Assembly: GCA_015956445.1 (NCBI GenBank)
Contig: WIUZ02000011.1
Coordinates: 1,017,501 to 1,081,500 of the forward strand
Direction: 5' to 3'
DNA: 64,000 bases
Origin: Thelephora terrestris
Taxonomy: Eukaryota; Basidiomycota; Agaricomycetes; Thelephorales; Thelephoraceae
Positions 35,801-45,604 of this stretch are shown in pieces. The notes beneath the pieces were generated by a model. That model saw only the letters and a list, made by a program, of their open reading frames with translations. It had not been told where the DNA came from and ran no database searches. The first letter of the stretch is position 1. Each line of letters opens with the position of its first letter. Position numbers and translations under genes: made by a program.

Positions 35801-38800
35801 TCGAATCACTCACCTACGTCCTTGCGTATCTCTTCCGCGGACCTCTCCCTCGGCAAGGTCCCTCGGGTATAGAATTTGCGTATCACACCTTTGGTATGAG
35901 GCGTTCAACTTGCATAGATTGTTCGTTGCAATTGCAGCAGTGCATTTTGTATCAGGAAAATAATGTATCACAAATAAAAAGTTTGAGGGACTCGAAGATT
36001 TCAGTGAGCCCACACGGACCCTGCCAGCGGTCGTCGGCATATATAGTGGGATATAAAACCGTCACTACTCGATCGGGACTTTCCGTGACTGGTTTCCTCT
36101 CCTCTCATTTTACGCTCTTCTACGTGGCTCCTGAATCCAGTCTCCCTTCTCTTCCATGAGGCCTTGGACCACCCAGGAAGAGCGCCTATGGCTTACAGAG
36201 CGGATTCCTAGATGGCGCAAAAGAAAGGACAAAGAGAACAAGGGGTTCATGAGGAAGACGGAGGCCGAGTTTCTTAAGGTGTTTCCTACCTCTAAGGTTA
36301 CCCGTTTGGATGTAAAAACGGTAAGCATTCTCATCACTCTTTTCTCCCATGTAGAGTGTTACTAACTCAACCTAGCGACTGCAACAATGGTTCCATTATC
36401 ACGGCAACAAGGGTTCCGTTCCAAATCAACCGGTGTTCCGTTCTGGCATCCTCACTTTCAAAGCCCCACGGAGGGTTGTTCCCCTCACCCCAGCTCAGGC
36501 GTACTCGCGTTTATTCTGTCAGAAGGGTACCGCTCTTCACGCAGAGATGTTGAAGGCATGGGAACTTTACACTTCTTCTCACCAACCCACTCTCGACAAG
36601 TTTCGCCACCTCTTTGCTGCACACCACAAGAAACGCATGCCTTTTGTCACGTTCCAACAAGTTGTATTCAAGGACCGGTTAGCCACTGTTGCCACGCAAG
36701 CAGAGTTAGCCGAAGTCGCGAAGTACATCAACGAACACTTCGAGGAGCGGAAGGAACAAGTGGAGAGTCCCTGGAAGGCTCTGGCTATCGACAGTTCTCA
36801 GTCGCCGTTAGACTTGCAACGGAAATATGTTGAAGAGTGAGCACTTTCCTTTTCGTGGCTCGTTCGTTCGCTAACTTGCGTTCGTAGTCAGATCGCGGGT
36901 CTACCATCGTCACTCGATAATATCTGCAGAGAAATAGAGCAAGTAACTAACTTCAAGCCCTTCGTTATGTTCGGCGGACCGAGTCCCAGGGGCACGGGCG
37001 GTATGCAAATCTATTGGTACGTATCGGGTGCATCGGTCCAATGTAGTGCTCACTCGTCTTGCAGTCTGGGCGTTGGGGAAACGTTGCTTGAAGGTCATAC
37101 CTTTCAAGAATTCTTGGGTCCGTTGTGGGACACGCTCAAAGACAAGTATACTCAGTGGTTGAACGCAACGTACAGTATGTCCCACTGAAAACATTGTTAT
37201 TCCTTGACTGATTGCTCAACTAGGCCACGAGGAACTCCTTCGTTTGGACGGTCCCGCAAACGGTCCGTCTCAGGCTCCCTCTGCTCCTACCACTGCCTCT
37301 CCAAGCCCTGTGTCCACCCCTCAACGATCCCCAGGTCCACAAGCGACTTCCACGGATACGTTTACGGCCTCCGAAATTAATGCGCGAGAAGACTCGGAGT
37401 TATCCCCAACCCCCGCTCCACAAGCGACGGTGTGGACTCCCACGCACACACCGTCGTGGTCTCTGGGACCACAACACGGGAACTACCTCCATAAAGCTCG
37501 TAAGTATTTACTCGCTGTTCCCGGAGGCCCCGAATGGGAGAATTTGCTCGCGAAATTTGTGACCTTTGAAAGTCTTTCGTCCTCTCGCGTGAGTACCCTT
37601 TCTTCTTAATGGATCTACGCCCTCACTGATAATACAACAGCACATAAAATGTAAGCTACCGGCGAGACCACGCCCCGAAGAAGTGGGTTGGTGGTTTAAG
37701 CAAGGTCGTCCATTGGAGCTTCCGAGCCAGTTGCCAATCTTCAAGTCCCTGGAGTCCTTCGAAAAAGAGTGGGTGAGGTGGTGGACTGCCGCCCAGCCTG
37801 ATTGGCGCAAGACCGAGGATTGGCCGCTCCCTCAGGAGGTCCCTCAGGAGGATGTCGACAAGCCAGACTGGGACGAGCTCCCTAATGGTGGGAAAGATGG
37901 CCTGTTCCTTATCATAGTTACCCTTGGGTGGTGGATTCTCGCACGAGATCCATTGAAGAACTCGAAGCTCGACGATGCCATTGCGGATGTTGCTTGGGTC
38001 ATCGACAAACTTATCACCCTCCTCGCTATCGAACCTTCCGTCTCTGATTCCGAACGCACCTCCGTTCTCGAATCCGACGCCGACGCCGAATCCGACTCTG
38101 ACTCCAGCTTGGCCCTACCCCCTCCGCCGAAGCAAGGCCCCAAGGCGGCGAAGAAAGTGCCTCCAATGAAGGGAGGGCCTGCGGTGAAGAAAAGGCCTTC
38201 GGTCAAACAGAAAAGTGGGCCTCCGATGAAGACGAGGCCCCCAGTGAAGATAGGGCCTCCCCGCAATGCCAAACGCACTCGGTCGTAGTTGATTTTAATG
38301 TTAGGATTAGAGGGTCCACTACTACGAGTACTAGAGTCTTACTACGAAATGTCCTCCCCCTCGCCATGAATAGAATGTTTTTCCGTTGCTATAAACCAGT
38401 CGAGCGAACGGGCGGCAGTCTCCCCGGGTTTTCGTGTGGACTTAGAAGATTTTGTGAGATGATTCCCAATTAGGAAACTAGGCGCCTAACGAGCGGCGGG
38501 AAGGTCAGTGAGCTGGCACCAAGAAATTGGGACGCTACGGCTCGAATAATTGAATTTATAGAGCCGGATTAAACGGAAACGTTAGTCCTCCTTGTTATCT
38601 ACCCCTTCTACTTGAATAAAATTAAAAAAAGAGAGCTGCGGGCCCGCTATGTGGCATTTGAGTACCGGTTCGCTTCGCGTGCGGATTTGGCGCCCGAAAC
38701 CCGTGCCGCGTTCCGTGGCAACGAAAAACCAGGGCACGGAGAGTCAAAAACATAAGATTACGCTCTCGGACACGACGGGAATAATAGATATGTATATTAC

Positions 38801-41800
38801 CTCCCAATCCACTGCGCGATTTCTAAAAAAAGCGAATACCGGGCGCCCCACACCACGCTGCTTTTGGGCGCTTCAGAAACCCGGTCCCGCCAGCAGGCAT
38901 TCCCTACGAAAACGCGCCTCCCTGGCTGCAAATCGAGCCGTTTCTGGACGGTTTTTTGTGGGCGTCACTGCAGCTAGTCCCAGGGTGGATCCCGGCAAAA
39001 AAAAAGCTGGTTTTTATTTTTATTTTTATTTTTCCCTGCATTTTTTTATTAAAGAAGCTATCTGCCGAGTCTACCTATTTAATTTAATGCGCGTGGGGCG
39101 GTGGCAGGATGCGGGTGGTTTTTTTTTTTTGGGGGGGGTGGATATTTGATCCCGCGGGATGAGCCGAGGCGCGGGAGGAGGCACGGAAGCCGTGTGATTA
39201 TTGTTTTGATGCCGCGGGGTGTGCCGAAGCGCGTGGGAAGCAGGGAGGTGCTTCCGAAAGGCGCGCGGTTTTGTTTTGATGTACCGGAATAAGCCGAGAC
39301 ACGGAGGAGCGCCAGGGGGAAAAGAAATATACCCGAAAGGCGCGCAATTATCATTTTGATGTGGGGGTTAAGCGTAGGCGCTCGGGGAAGCCAGAGAGAC
39401 TACCCGATCAGCCGGATCCCCACTGATCACCCGTTCCGGTTATTTGCCATATTAGGAAAGCCCAGGTAGGCCCAGTAGCCGGGTTTCAGCCCCCTTACAA
39501 AACCATTAAAAGTCTATGAGTAAAATTGGCCCCCTTGTGGCATTAAAAAACTCATGAGAAAAATCATTCAAATTTATGAGAAAAACTTGTAAAACATTAA
39601 TGATTTTAATAAGTACTACTGGCCGTGAATCCGGTTAGCAGTTCTCCTGAGTTGGAGTACGCAGGGGAGAACGAAGTGGCTGTTCCGGTTCCGCCTCCGT
39701 CGATCTCGCCGGTGCGTGGGCAACGTTCTATCCGTGCTCGTCGTTGGGTTCCTTATCGCGGGGCACTTCGTCCAGCGCACCGCATGCGTCCCAGTAATCC
39801 CAACGTCGTCCGCCAGGGTGGAGACATCGAATCCACCGTCTTATTCCGATGCGACGATGCTACAGTGTCGCGTGGATCGCGGCGAGCTGATTCCGGTGGA
39901 GTCCGTCGACGTGAACGGCTTAACCGACCTTACGCTCTTGTCGGTCCAGCGTGCAGCGGAGGCCGTTCGCCTGGTGGCTCAACTGACCGAGAGAGTGGAG
40001 GGTTGGTCAGTCCAGAGGACTCTGGATCAGACTATGGTCGATTCAGCGAGGAACCGCCTGCGCGCCGAGGTTCAACTGGCCGTAGCTCATCGTCTGGAGG
40101 AAGCTCGGGTCGTCGAGATGGTCGACGAGGAAGTCGACGAGAATGCCTCGGAGGGGACGGAGGAGGAGGTTGCCAGTGCTGAGGAGTACTGGCAGACTAG
40201 GTCTTGACGACTAGGGTTTGTACGCCTTAGTCCTCGTTCATAGAGTCCGGGCGGATTCAACTCCGTCGGCTGGGTAGTCTTGTGTCTTCGCTGCGCGCCG
40301 TGTGTAATATCATCAGTGTCCTTGTCTGTGTTCCTTGGTGACGTGTGAGTCGTGATAAAGGAAATGATAAGGTAAGAAAGGGGTATAGGTAAGGAAAGTG
40401 GGCGAAAGTTGGGTGTAAAAATGGTTCAAAAAGGGAACAAAATTCAGCATGCTGACAGTAAGCTAATACAGGGTATTTATAGGTAAAGACAGTGCGATCT
40501 ATGCGAAAGAGATGGGAAAGTCGCGAAAAAATGGAGAAACAGTGGGAAGATAGGAATAGGTAAATAGAAAGGGGTAAACACGAGTCCGACGCAGGGTAGG
40601 GGACCAGACGGTATGTCAGGAAGTTGGAACGATGCTGGGGTAGGCGTTACCGGGAGGATGGGGTGATCATGCAAAGCAAGGCCAAACGGGGAAGTCCGCG
40701 AGCTAGAGATCAAAAGATTGTACCAGGGCGCAAGATCGGGAGCAGTTGAGGGTGATAAGCGAGCGAGGAGATGGGTCGACACGTGGCTCGACGGAGGGGA
40801 ACCGGACCGTAGGAGGGGACGTGTCATCGGGACGTGATCAGGGATCTGGAGCCATCAGCTGATCTCAACATCACATGCCGTTTGGGGAGGACGGCCACAG
40901 AGGCAGAAACAGTGTGTGATGACGCACGTCAAAGGGATCGTGGGGACGGCTCGATGATCAGGACGTCAAGTGGGCGTGACACCCCTGTGACCGATTGAGG
41001 GGTCATTGTAGTGCCTCCAGTTCTGGGGATGTGGGATTCTGAGGTTTGCTGTCCTCAGTCCTCATTCCTCCTCTTTGCTTTTCCTCCCCTTCGCAACCTT
41101 CGCAACCGCCTTTGGAACCTTTGGAACCTCCTCCTCTTTGGAACCTCCTCCTCTTTGGAACCTCCTCCTCTTTGGAACCTCCTCCTCTTCGGAACTTCTT
41201 CCTCTTCACCAGAGCTTCTTCTCCTTCGCCAGAGCTTCCTATTCACCAGAGCTTCCTCTTTGCGAACTTCCTCTTCGCCGGAGCTTCCTCTCCCTCTTCA
41301 GAACTTCCTCTCCTTTGCTGGAGCTTCCTCTCCTTCGCTGGAGCTTCCTCTTCTCCAGAAGACTTTCCCCTTTGCTTAGTTCCCCCTTTATGATGACTTT
41401 CCCCTTTCATGACAACTTTCCCCTTTTCTCCTCTTCCCCTATGACTTCGCCATTGCATCATAGGTCCCTATTTCGCAGTTTCCCTCCTTTCTTCTCTGGA
41501 TCCTTCTCAGAGCAGACCTTAGTATATATATCCTGTACTAGCTACTCCGGAGATCATTGTGCTCCATCCTATTGAAGTCCAGTCAGCCATGTTCCCCTCC
41601 TCCTAGTCTGAAGCTTTGCTCTAGTCCCCTCATCGTCCCCAGTGTCTTCTTGCTTTCCTCAGTGTCTTCCCCTAGTGTTCTCTGCTCCCCTCGTCGAATC
41701 TTCCCTTCGGAACCCCTCGGAACTCTTTTGGAACTCTCGTGATCTCTCTGTTCTTCTTGCTTTGTCTCTAGCTCTCTTCTGGTATCTCCACCTTCGCGCT

Positions 41801-44800
41801 TTCTTCGCAACTGTTCCCCAGTTGCTGCTTGGAGTTCCTTGACACTGTACAACCTAGGACCCACCTTCACAGGAACTCTCTGGGCCTTGATCCTCTGCCA
41901 CCATGGAGGTCCCCTAAAAGTATCCCCTGTTCATCGTCAGTTCACATAAGGGGGTTCCTCGAGATAGACGGGGTAGGAGCTGAAACTGGAGCTTGAGTCG
42001 AAGCTCGCGCAAATAGACGGCGGGTCACCGGACATACCTTGGCAACCCTCGGAGCATCTTTGGCTCAGTCAACGACCATGTTCTTGATTGGCACCAACTG
42101 ACTGACCGGCCGCAGCGGACAGCGCACACACTTCTCCTTGTCAGACTCGGCCAGAGTAGAAGCCGGAGCCAGAGTAGGGATGGGAGCCACATTCTCTACC
42201 GGAGGCGTGGCATAGCACGATGGGTTAGGCGATGGGAATACCACCTTGTTATCAGGGCCCCTCTTGCCCTAGCTACAGCTGAGCGACTCTATACGGTTCA
42301 GGTGTCCCCACTAGGCAACTGACAAGGCTATGAGGATAATGCTAGACTATCTCTGCCCAAACAACCCACAAGAACTAGGAGATTGAACTCACTAGATTAT
42401 CCTCAAAGAGGCATCCGGTTTGATTCGCTGGTTCAATACAGAAAAGAGATGCTGGGCTTCTCTTTGACGTTTTACAGATAGCCTCTTGCTAGGCCTAGGG
42501 GTCACTCAGGACACACTAAGGAAGAGGAGTTAACCTGCAATAATCAGCTTGTTCTGTACAGTAGGAAATACAGGTCCTTATATACTGTAGCGACGGTTTC
42601 TGCTTTAGGAGTGACTAAACGCGTCCACTAATGCGGAATTTGGCTGAGCGCCTGCTACAAAAATATTTCAAAAGCGGACTTAGAAAAATATGAAAGGTAA
42701 TGAATGTGTGGGAGCGTGGGGCATGAGGGGGCATGACTAAAGGTCTGGTAACTTCCATAAACAGAACAAAGGATGAGGCAAGGATGGCATAAAATAACGA
42801 ACGTTGGTCAGAATAAGACGCAATCATGAGGGAATGAAGTTATCACATGGGATAAAAAGGGTGTATGACGACTAAGCGGAAATGTGGTAAGCGGGCCGAA
42901 TGGACAGGCTGAAACATAAGCACAATTGGTGTGTGGGAACAAATGAATCAGCACCAATTGAGTAGTGACTCAGCTGGTCTGTGCGCAGTCTCGTGACACG
43001 GTGACTAAGTCTGACGTGGCACCTTGGTTCCGGCCGGAGACTGATGATTGGCTGGCTGGGATAGGATTTAAGGTTGGGGAGCGTGGGCTTGCTTCCTCAG
43101 TGACTTTCGTCGCTACCAACCTCTCTTCTACTCTCTTGCTTAACCAGCCAATCTTCATCAACACTATGTCTTCTTCTGCCAACTCTGCTGCCATGAAGGG
43201 AAACACTAGCCGTGCTGCGTGGGGGCATCTTTCGTTGCATAGCATACGTGTGGCATATACTGATCGAAGTTCCCAGGTCCACTAACCCGGCTAGCACCAC
43301 TATCATCAACAAGCTTCAGTTGGCGTCCAGGGAGGCCAATGTGTTGACTCCAGAGAGGACTCGCAAGGTTTACCCACCGGAGTCCAGCACCTGCAACCCA
43401 CGCTTGATTTGCTCTGATGCGCGCAAGCCGATTGATCCGTACTCCGTCTGTCAAAAGGATTTCTTCTTCCGTGCGCCGTATCTTCCGTTCACCAAGATCA
43501 CCCGTGGTAATACCGCAATCTACACTCGTCCTCATTGTCCCCAGTACTTGGATGAGATCTATCCTGAAGAGGAGCAGATCAGGGACCAGGTGTTGGATCG
43601 TATGGATGACCAGGCCAACTTGTGGTTGCCTGACATGATCTTCGTCAATAGGTGTTGGGCTTTGACGATCATCCACGCCCAGGAGGAGGGTAACGAATTC
43701 CTGCGGCTTCGTGCTCACATTGAACGAGGTTTGACTGACATTGGGAAGGAGGAGTTGCTGATGGCGAACCCTGATGTTCTTAGGTCCATCCAATATGCTG
43801 CTGCGATGGGAGGGATGTTGTTTGATTACAACAACATGTTGAATCGGGAGAACCATCAGTTGCGAGGACAGATTTGGGAGATGGAGGAATCAATGGAAAC
43901 TGAGCAAGGGCGTTGTCGGGATCTGGAGAGGACTGTCAACCGTTTGTCGAGTAGGGTGACCACTATGGAGTCTACCTTGAATGCGGTAGGACCTTTAGTC
44001 CGTTCTTATTTGTCTAGAACTACTTGGGGTCTTGTAGGTGTTGGTCGCCCTTCATGGGAGTGGGTCTCCGGAAGATCCATCAGCCTTGGCAGATGATGAG
44101 GGTCGGTCACCAGTGGGTCCTACGCATACAGGACAGCGTGCTCGTCGTGGGAAGGATAAGCATGGGCCTTACAGCTGTGCGGACAGATTGGGGAAGGGGT
44201 GGCTCATGCCAATTGAGTCTGAGGCGAGCGGGTCTGGTGGGACGTCCTACCAGTCAGTCCCGAGGACTGATGGTTCCATGCCGTCTTCTCCTTCGCCTAC
44301 TCCTATACCACCTCCAGAGGAGCACCGGTCTATCTTGGATCCTTGGATGAGCGATCTCCAGGACATCCCGGTCTCGGAGTTGATAGTGGCAGCCAAAGAG
44401 GTGGAGGCGATGGACCGCGCCCAGTCCAGGGCCATTCCTTAGATACCATAGTAAACCATGGTGTCTCTGGAATATAACCATCATCATAGTCGCCGTTTAG
44501 TGTGAATAGAAGGAAAATGGTGAATGAATGGACTATTTAATGTGAGAAAGAGTGTCCATGAAGTGAAAAAATGAATAGGGTAAGGGCATAGCAGTCATGA
44601 CGATGACACTTGTCAGCATACTCCAACTCGAATGGAACATTGACCGTACCCTGTCCAGCCAAGACAGGACCTTTCTTACAGTTGCAGGTCTTGTCCTGAA
44701 GGGATTCGACCTGCGCAGTCAACACGGAAACTAGGTCCTCGAGTTCTTCAATCTAGAAAGACATCCTTCAGTCATTGTACAATCACAAAGGCTGAAAGAT

Positions 44801-45604
44801 GTCTACCTTGACGCTCTCATCCCCAATCCCCTTTGAGTGCCTATCCAGGTAATTGTCCCTCATATTCAAGGCACCCTTTATGTTGTTGTCCCAAACCTTC
44901 AAGCCTGCGACTAGCCCGTGATGGTTGACCACCATCACCTCCAACGCCTCGTTCGTCTTCTTCTGGAACTCGGCCATGGTCTCCTTCATTAAGAGACCTT
45001 CTGAAGACAAACCAAGGATGTCGGCCTTCGCCTCCTTCACCTCGCGCTCCAATTGTTCAACCTAGGCAGTTTGGTCAACGAGAGTCATACTCGAATATCC
45101 AAACAGAAAACCTACTCAGCTTTCCCCCTCTCGAACGAGCAACCACAACAGAGTGGTGGAAGTGGTGGCATGGCGGACAGCCCGAGGAACAGTTGCCCCA
45201 TGCTCCAACAGATCTTGATTGTAGATCCCTCACACGAGGGTGTACCAGAGTTCCTTCTTGATGGGATGCTCCAATTCCCTGAACCTACCCCTCATTTGAT
45301 GGATCGTCTTCTCAGCAATCATGGACCGGACCCAGAGCTCATCATCCCAGGTTAACCCCATCAAATGTGGGATCATCTCCCTGAGACGTTCGGCGTCCAC
45401 CTGCTGGACGATCTTCAAGATCTATTGGAAAAGAGTTAGAATGGCACAAAAGCATCAAACTCTCCCCCAACCTCTTCATCAGTGGTATAGGAGATCCCCG
45501 CCTCATTGGCGTAGCTCTTGCGGTTGGCGGCACGGCAGTCAATGCGGGAGATGGTAGAGATCCCTTGAGCAACTTTGTAGGTATGGTTGTTTGGCAAAGA
45601 CATT
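23834..45604 (-). CDS. Embedded gene of A3, in pieces
   Basis: Minus-strand blocks follow the order seen in A1: a first block from 45602, the domain block near 45418-45100 ([20 protein letters not shown]), the coiled coil near 45060-44790, then further blocks at 44725-44614, 42249-42032, 24817-24525 and 24042-23834. The last includes [20 protein letters not shown], the counterpart of the overlapping second frame of A1. C1, G and M3c interrupt it. It is a fossil with no current coding capacity. Confidence 0.5.
24043..24521. mobile_element. M3c: CACTG foldback element in A3
   Basis: 479 bp, starts CACTGGGGGCAGGGGCACCT and ends CCCCTGCCCCCAGTG, with the 3-bp repeat TCA on both sides. A1 shows the uninterrupted target. 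The arms are inverted copies (TTGACATGTAAT, AACATCTCATG). No coding capacity. Confidence 0.85.
26076..40207 (+). CDS. Embedded gene of F2, split by the KDZ transposon
   Basis: Blocks at 26076-26248, 26262-26593, 26643-26912 and 26964-27240 lie left of the KDZ insert, and 39629-40207 right of it. They contain [35 protein letters not shown], the coiled coil [20 protein letters not shown], and after the insert an Arg/Gly/Ser-rich frame (to 40182) overlapped by a second frame (to 40207, with [12 protein letters not shown] and [16 protein letters not shown]). The intron-like spacers match F1. It is a fossil with a few breaks besides the insertion. No known family. Confidence 0.5.
27247..28529 (+). 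repeat. Left terminal inverted repeat of the KDZ element
   Basis: 1283 bp, pairing with 38339-39621 by the rule x + y = 66868; no difference between the arms was noticed. The outer part is AT-rich. From about 27510 to 27735 it holds subterminal imperfect repeats of 60-80 bp with CATCAAAAC and GCGCGCCTTTCGG, possible transposase-binding sites. An open frame inside is a shadow, with no motif. Confidence 0.9.
28569..33059 (-). CDS. KDZ transposase, about 1,050 residues in ten exons
   Basis: Exons, minus strand: about 33059-32775, 32760-32527, 32476-32111, 32056-31905, 31810-31655, 31604-31456, 31405-30156, 30106-29933, 29881-29749 and 29697-28569, with introns of about 50 bp. In order: a basic N-terminus ([14 protein letters not shown]); the CxC cysteine cluster ([24 protein letters not shown]); [15 protein letters not shown] and [43 protein letters not shown]; the core [23 protein letters not shown] and [12 protein letters not shown]; and a helical C-terminal region. 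This order is that of full-length KDZ transposases, which cut and paste the element. A one-base shift seems present near 32775, between the first two exons, and M7 sits in exon 7, so this copy is probably inactive. Confidence 0.9.
30547..31386. mobile_element. M7: CACTG foldback element in KDZ exon 7
   Basis: 840 bp, starts CACTGGGGGCAATGGGACAC and ends CTATTGCCCCCAGTG, with the 3-bp repeat ATA on both sides. Without it the transposase frame reads through [12 protein letters not shown]. The two halves are inverted copies, each with runs of ACAAAGTGCCCA and TTTCTTTCACAA. This is the innermost insertion of the nest. Confidence 0.9.
33300..33619. other. Spacer upstream of the transposase in the KDZ element
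   Basis: AT-rich just upstream of the transposase start region (33290-33330), then mixed sequence up to the minisatellite. I see no supported gene. It may hold the transposase promoter, but no clear TATA box on the minus strand stands out. Confidence 0.35.
33620..34650. repeat. 36/40-bp minisatellite in the KDZ element
   Basis: The core (33785-34100) has about eight units of 36 or 40 bp built on TTCTTGCTGGATGTTGGATG followed by TCTCGCACGAGACAGG, with a small palindrome CTCG(TG)CGCACGAG. More diverged units extend on both sides (GGTGGATCTTGGATATCT). The 36-bp unit keeps three frames open on each strand, which explains long but meaningless open frames here. Confidence 0.85.
34651..35329. other. 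Unassigned part of the KDZ element
   Basis: Pyrimidine-rich sequence (34820-34960) and mixed sequence leading into the casein kinase fragment. The first part could be host 5' flank captured with the kinase gene, since CTTCAAGCCC and CCCCTTTCC-type tracts are common upstream of fungal housekeeping genes. That is inference only. Confidence 0.3.
35330..35870 (+). pseudogene. Captured casein kinase I fragment
   Basis: Pieces of a CK1 catalytic domain lie in the right order: a decayed glycine-loop and VAIK region (35330-35440), NFCGRKFSL, then [18 protein letters not shown] (catalytic HRD), then [20 protein letters not shown] (DFG changed to DCG), [14 protein letters not shown] and [19 protein letters not shown]. 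Parts between are deleted or shifted, and it stops short of the C-terminal lobe. A stretch at about 35490-35565 ending CGGACAG sits where CK1 genes carry an intron, so the fragment was probably copied from genomic DNA and not from mRNA. It lies inside the transposon, between its two genes. Confidence 0.85.
36156..38288 (+). CDS. Six-exon cargo gene of the KDZ element, 625 residues, function unknown
   Basis: Exons: 36156-36320, 36376-36836, 36888-37016, 37065-37174, 37224-37588 and 37641-38288. The introns are 48-55 bp with GT...AG borders, and phases match throughout, so the frame is open from ATG to stop. The N-terminus is basic ([20 protein letters not shown]), followed by [12 protein letters not shown], which resembles a DNA-binding-like motif common to basidiomycete repeat genes. 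Next are a helical middle, a Pro/Ser/Thr-rich linker (about residues 300-390), and a conserved tail [26 protein letters not shown] and [20 protein letters not shown], then an acidic run and a basic Pro/Lys repeat end. Similar WW...QP.WR proteins are common unknowns in Agaricomycetes. Being intact inside the element suggests it helps transposition or is carried cargo. Confidence 0.8.
38339..39621 (-). repeat. Right terminal inverted repeat of the KDZ element
   Basis: Inverse copy of 27247-28529, starting just after the stop codon region of the six-exon gene and ending at the AAGTACTACTG terminus. Confidence 0.9.
40474..40481 (-). promoter_or_regulatory. TATA box of G
   Basis: TATAAATA on the minus strand, about 0.35 kb of G sequence before its GTTCA end once F2 is discounted. 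Confidence 0.45.
41007..41933 (+). mobile_element. D2: solo LTR in G, 927 bp
   Basis: Same family as D1, starting TGTAGTGCCTCC and ending CCCTGTTCA, with TATATATA at 41523-41530. Flanks are TCAT and TCGT, a 4-bp duplication with one mismatch. It is longer than D1 mainly because of tandem GGAACCTCCTCCTCTTT units (about 41110-41200) and related GAGCTTCCTCT units. No coding region. Confidence 0.7.
41110..41350. repeat. 17-bp tandem repeats in the U3 of D2
   Basis: At least four copies of TTGGAACCTCCTCCTCT, then looser repeats of GCTGGAGCTTCCTCTCCTTC. The D1 copy has only one or two of these, so the array length varies between LTR copies. Confidence 0.8.
42577..42585 (-). promoter_or_regulatory. 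TATA box of C1 LTR
   Basis: TATATAAGG on the minus strand, about 0.33 kb from the unit's end, opposite in direction to the embedded gene. Confidence 0.5.
43166..44442 (+). CDS. Embedded gene of C1: coiled-coil protein
   Basis: The first block starts at ATG 43166 ([14 protein letters not shown]). A large block follows from about 43290 with [41 protein letters not shown]-like [19 protein letters not shown] and a coiled coil ([20 protein letters not shown]). A second frame, shifted by +1, overlaps its end and runs from about 44038 to 44442 with a Pro/Ser-rich part and [20 protein letters not shown]. The layout matches A, B and F although I see no close sequence match. Function unknown. Confidence 0.5.

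Larger units (their letters stand above)
27247..39621. mobile_element. KDZ transposon, 12.4 kb
   Basis: Bounded by perfect inverted ends CAGTAGTACTTATTAAAATC / GATTTTAATAAGTACTACTG. GCCGTGA is repeated directly on both sides (27240-27246 and 39622-39628); read as 8 bp the repeat is GGCCGTGA with the last base of the element dropped. F1 gives the related empty site. Terminal inverted repeats are 1283 bp. Contents: a KDZ transposase gene on the minus strand with M7 inside, a minisatellite, a casein kinase I fragment, and a six-exon gene on the plus strand. Family known: KDZ elements are abundant in basidiomycetes and use long duplications of about 8 bp. Autonomy of this copy is doubtful because of M7. 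Confidence 0.9.
25152..40457 (-). mobile_element. F2: LTR-like unit with antisense gene, hosting the KDZ transposon
   Basis: Bounded by TGTCAGGGCCACTCTTCGCC (25152) and CAGCATGCTGACA (40457), flanked by the 5-bp repeat GTAAG (25147-25151 and 40458-40462). A minus-strand CTATATAAG at 25616-25624 lies about 0.47 kb from the end at 25152. The plus strand carries the embedded gene, cut by the KDZ element. Without the insert F2 is about 2.9 kb, matching F1 without P. It looks whole at both ends. Confidence 0.75.
24818..42027 (-). mobile_element. G: LTR-like unit split by F2 and D2
   Basis: On the minus strand it starts TGACCCGCCGTC (42027) and ends GTAGCAGTTCA (24818), with CCGG on both sides (24814-24817, 42028-42031). 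Eight bases, GTCACCGG, match at the two junctions, so an 8-bp duplication with other end points is also possible. Its own sequence (24818-25151, 40458-41006, 41934-42027) is about 0.97 kb. A minus-strand TATAAATA at 40474-40481 lies about 0.35 kb before its end. It resembles D and P in its GTTCA terminus and layout. No coding region is clear. Confidence 0.55.
42250..44608 (-). mobile_element. C1: LTR-like unit with antisense gene, in A3
   Basis: 2359 bp between TATCAGGGCCCCTCTTGCCC (42250) and GACGATGACA (44608), flanked by the 5-bp repeat CTTGT (42245-42249 and 44609-44613). Minus-strand TATATAAGG at 42577-42585 lies about 0.33 kb from the end at 42250. The plus strand carries a gene. The first bases resemble the ends of families A and F (TCAGGGCC-CTCT), so C is a distant relative. 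Whole at its ends; no pol domain. Confidence 0.75.

Noticed and set aside
38649-39149. 166-residue frame in the KDZ inverted repeat, mirrored at 27719-28219
   Set aside because: Present only as part of the terminal repeat, low-complexity ends, no motif; treated as a shadow.
44609-44618. TGTCAGCA next to the C1 end as a second unit terminus
   Set aside because: It is the A3 coding sequence at this site; the true C1 end is fixed by the CTTGT duplication.
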